Shown one piece after another: positions 61,954 through 64,000 of a DNA stretch of 64,000 nucleotides. Under the pieces are notes generated by a model that was not told the origin of the DNA, made no database searches, and saw only the letters and a program-made list of their open reading frames with translations. A program made the translations under genes and the position numbers. Every line of letters begins with the position of its first letter. The stretch's first letter is position 1. The stretch covers positions 762,501 through 826,500 of the forward strand of contig NZ_AP018712.1 of NCBI RefSeq assembly GCF_014701195.1, written 5' to 3'. This DNA is from Tepiditoga spiralis. Its GTDB lineage: Bacteria; Thermotogota; Thermotogae; Petrotogales; Petrotogaceae.

Positions 61954-62793
61954 ATGGGAAATCAAAAAGAACTTATTAAAAAATTAGCTGTCAATACATA
62001 CCATGAAAGTGTTTTAACTTCTTTTATAGATAACTTAGATAGTGTATTAATGGAAAGATTTAGAGGGTTAGTTGTAAAGGCTGATGACGTTGAAAAAACG
62101 TCTGTTGAATCCATAGAAAATTTCACTAAAATATCTGAAGAACTTCAAAGTTTTATTGAAAATGGTGAAGTAAAATCAAAAATAATGGCTGAAACAAATA
62201 CTAAAATAATAGAAAAAATAGAAAGTCTTGGTACGAGTGTTGATAAAATAGATTCAGATATAGAAGTAAATATAAACAATATATCTAACGTACTTGAAAG
62301 ATTCAATAATGTTCAAGAAATGACTCAAAACATAAATAACATTGCAAAACAAACTAATATACTTTCCATAAATGCTTCAATAGAAGCAGCAAGAGCTGGA
62401 GAAGCTGGAAAAGGTTTTGCTGTTGTTGCCGAAGAGGTTAAAAAATTATCATTTGAAACAAATTCATCCTCTAAAAAAATAGGAGAAAGCGTTAAATTGC
62501 TATCAAAGGATGTTAAAAATGTTTTAGATAATATGAATCACTTATTTGATTTGTTTAAAGTTTTATCTGAATCTTCCAAAGAGTCCATGCAAGTTATGAA
62601 AGAAAATGTTGAGTTCATAAACACATTAGTTTCTAGACTTAAAAATAATACTGAAGTAATAAACAACAGCACAGAAAGTTTAAACATATCTAAAGATGAA
62701 ATAAATGAACTTGTAAATTCAATAAATTCAATATCTACTGTATTAAATACTGTTTTAAAAATGCAAAGTGCTATAAAAAATATTAAACTGTGA
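61954..62793 (+). CDS. Soluble methyl-accepting chemotaxis receptor
   Basis: 279 residues, entirely coiled coil, no membrane segment and no N-terminal sensor domain. The signalling tip [40 protein letters not shown], in pieces around residue 150, is the MCP hairpin that binds CheA/CheW. The N-terminal 50 residues are not part of the hairpin and could dock the di-iron protein encoded just upstream. Together they would form an oxygen or iron taxis receptor. The ATG follows a weak GATTTAA region; coupling is likely. Confidence 0.88.
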   Translation: MGNQKELIKKLAVNTYHESVLTSFIDNLDSVLMERFRGLVVKADDVEKTSVESIENFTKISEELQSFIENGEVKSKIMAETNTKIIEKIESLGTSVDKIDSDIEVNINNISNVLERFNNVQEMTQNINNIAKQTNILSINASIEAARAGEAGKGFAVVAEEVKKLSFETNSSSKKIGESVKLLSKDVKNVLDNMNHLFDLFKVLSESSKESMQVMKENVEFINTLVSRLKNNTEVINNSTESLNISKDEINELVNSINSISTVLNTVLKMQSAIKNIKL

Positions 62794-62801
62794 GGTAAAG
62801 T

Positions 62802-64000
62802 ATGATAGTTGTAATTGGTGGTGGGGCTTCTGGTTTAATGGCAGCCATTTCTGCAGCAAAACTTGGAGCTAAAGTAACTATCTTAGAAAAAATGAATAAA
62901 CCGGGAAAAAAAATACTTGCATCAGGAAATGGAAAGTGTAATTACACAAACATAAATACAAACATAAATAATTATCATGGAAAAGATAAAAAGTTTATTG
63001 AAAGTATAATAAATAATTTTAATGTAAACTCTACAATTGAATTTTTTAAACAAATAGGGGTATATCCTAAAATAGATAGTGAAGGAAGGGTATACCCTTT
63101 TTCATTGCAAGCATCTTCTGTAGTTGATAATCTTTTGTATGAGTGTAAAAAACACAATGTAAATATTGTTTGCAATGCAAAAGTTACCAATATAAAGAAA
63201 AAAAATAATTTATATGAAGTATATTATAATGATACTAAAATAAAAGCAAACTCATTAATAGTATCTGTTGGCGGAAAATCATCTTCAAAACTTGGTTCTG
63301 ATGGAAGTTTATTTAATACAATAAAGTCATTAAATCATAATTTTTCTCCAATGTATCCAGCAATAGTTCAATTAAAATTAAAAGGAAACTTTAAAGAAGT
63401 TAAAGGCGTTAGAGTTCGTGGTGAAGTTACCTTATATGATGAAAAAAAATTAATTGCTAAAGAAAAAGGAGAACAATTATTTACTGATTATGGAATATCT
63501 GGAATTTCTGTTATGAATTTATCTGGATATGTTCATAGTTTAAAAAAACCTATTTTAAAATTAGATTTTTTCCCAAACTTTTCTTTAAACGAATTAATTT
63601 CTTTATTATTATCTCGAAAAAAGAACATGCCTCATAAAACATTTAAAGAATCTTTCATTGGTTTATTAAATTCAAAATTAATACATTTAATATTTAAACT
63701 TTCAAATATTAAAGATAAAAAATACTCTAATGTATCTATTGATGAAATAAAAAAAATATCAAAAATATTAAAAGAAAGTACCTTTGATATTGTTGGAACT
63801 AAAGATTTTGAAAACTCTCAAGTTACGGCTGGTGGTTTATTAACTTCTGAAATAAACTCAAAAACTTTAGAATCAAAAATAAATAAAAATTTATACTTTT
63901 GTGGTGAAGTATTAGATGTTTATGGAGATTGCGGAGGATATAACCTTCAATGGGCATGGAGTAGTGGATACATAGCTGGAAAAAGTGCAGGAGGAAAATA
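62802..64000 (+). CDS. BaiN/HI0933-like flavoprotein (runs to window edge)
   Basis: 399 codons seen, nearly complete (the window ends two bases into the next codon, TA, possibly a stop). It starts IVVIGGGASGLMAAISAAKLGA, a GxGxxG FAD-binding site, then NKPGKKILASGNGKCNYTN near 45, and VGGKSSSKLGSDG near 155. At the end GGLLTSEIN and FCGEVLDVYGDCGGYNLQWAWSSG complete the family pattern. It is an NAD(P)/FAD oxidoreductase of unknown substrate. GAGGTAAAG overlaps the end of the receptor gene, so it is in the same unit. Confidence 0.9.
   Translation, partial: MIVVIGGGASGLMAAISAAKLGAKVTILEKMNKPGKKILASGNGKCNYTNINTNINNYHGKDKKFIESIINNFNVNSTIEFFKQIGVYPKIDSEGRVYPFSLQASSVVDNLLYECKKHNVNIVCNAKVTNIKKKNNLYEVYYNDTKIKANSLIVSVGGKSSSKLGSDGSLFNTIKSLNHNFSPMYPAIVQLKLKGNFKEVKGVRVRGEVTLYDEKKLIAKEKGEQLFTDYGISGISVMNLSGYVHSLKKPILKLDFFPNFSLNELISLLLSRKKNMPHKTFKESFIGLLNSKLIHLIFKLSNIKDKKYSNVSIDEIKKISKILKESTFDIVGTKDFENSQVTAGGLLTSEINSKTLESKINKNLYFCGEVLDVYGDCGGYNLQWAWSSGYIAGKSAGGK

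Overview
This is a very AT-rich (roughly 28% GC by eye) bacterial chromosome segment. Gene content and style suggest a member of the Thermotogota, probably of the low-GC Petrotogales type (Oceanotoga/Geotoga/Marinitoga-like). The grounds are short intergenic gaps, AGGAGG-type ribosome sites with frequent TTG/GTG starts, tRNA genes that encode CCA, flagellar and chemotaxis genes, envelope proteins ending in phenylalanine, and a Cmr CRISPR system with a 30-base repeat. The taxonomic placement is inference; no rRNA is present to fix it.

Layout. 1-3150: thymidine kinase (cut by the window edge), a zinc-phospholipase-like protein and a HAD phosphatase on the minus strand, then a methyltransferase/PC4-domain pair on plus. 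3170-13360: a long minus-strand unit running from hisS through a membrane protein, a sugar aminotransferase, a CapD/WbpM-type dehydratase and a WecA/TagO-type transferase into fliS, which couples surface-glycan synthesis with the flagellin chaperone. 13420-18020: rpmE and an S1-domain gene flanking an unidentified GC-rich structured RNA candidate, a possible UDG-fold protein, a 36-codon gene with its own promoter and terminator, galE and an acetate-type transporter. 18120-21570: a solitary BrxC-like ATPase beside a four-gene tRNA cluster. 21680-30780: housekeeping genes (MFS, apt, pgi, coaE, a solute-binding protein, uvrC, prmA).

30950-50230 is the accessory region. A 46-repeat CRISPR array (32819-35912) lies beside a complete type III-B locus (cas1, two tandem cas2, cas6, cmr1 to cmr6) and is bracketed by two members of a three-copy AAA-ATPase/PD-(D/E)XK family. 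The array appears to be read right to left. A perfect TTGACA-17-TATAAT promoter with a palindrome in its spacer sits 33 bases to the right of the last repeat. The degenerate repeat is at the far left end. About 30 of 45 spacers read as sense coding sequence on the plus strand, so leftward crRNAs would be antisense to target mRNA, as an RNA-targeting Cmr complex requires. Two paralogous envelope proteins sharing a C-terminal domain, and a lipoprotein with a nearly identical 64-base 5' region, lie next to the cas genes.

50370-64000: tRNA-Ala, a CstR-like repressor, a CtpA protease, an RND exporter and associated genes, tRNA-Leu/fMet/Met, an ion-transporter-superfamily permease, the third AAA/PD-(D/E)XK copy, an arsR-permease-thioredoxin operon, a tRNA-Arg, a di-iron oxygen-sensor-like protein paired with a soluble chemotaxis receptor, and a BaiN-like flavoprotein that reaches the window edge.
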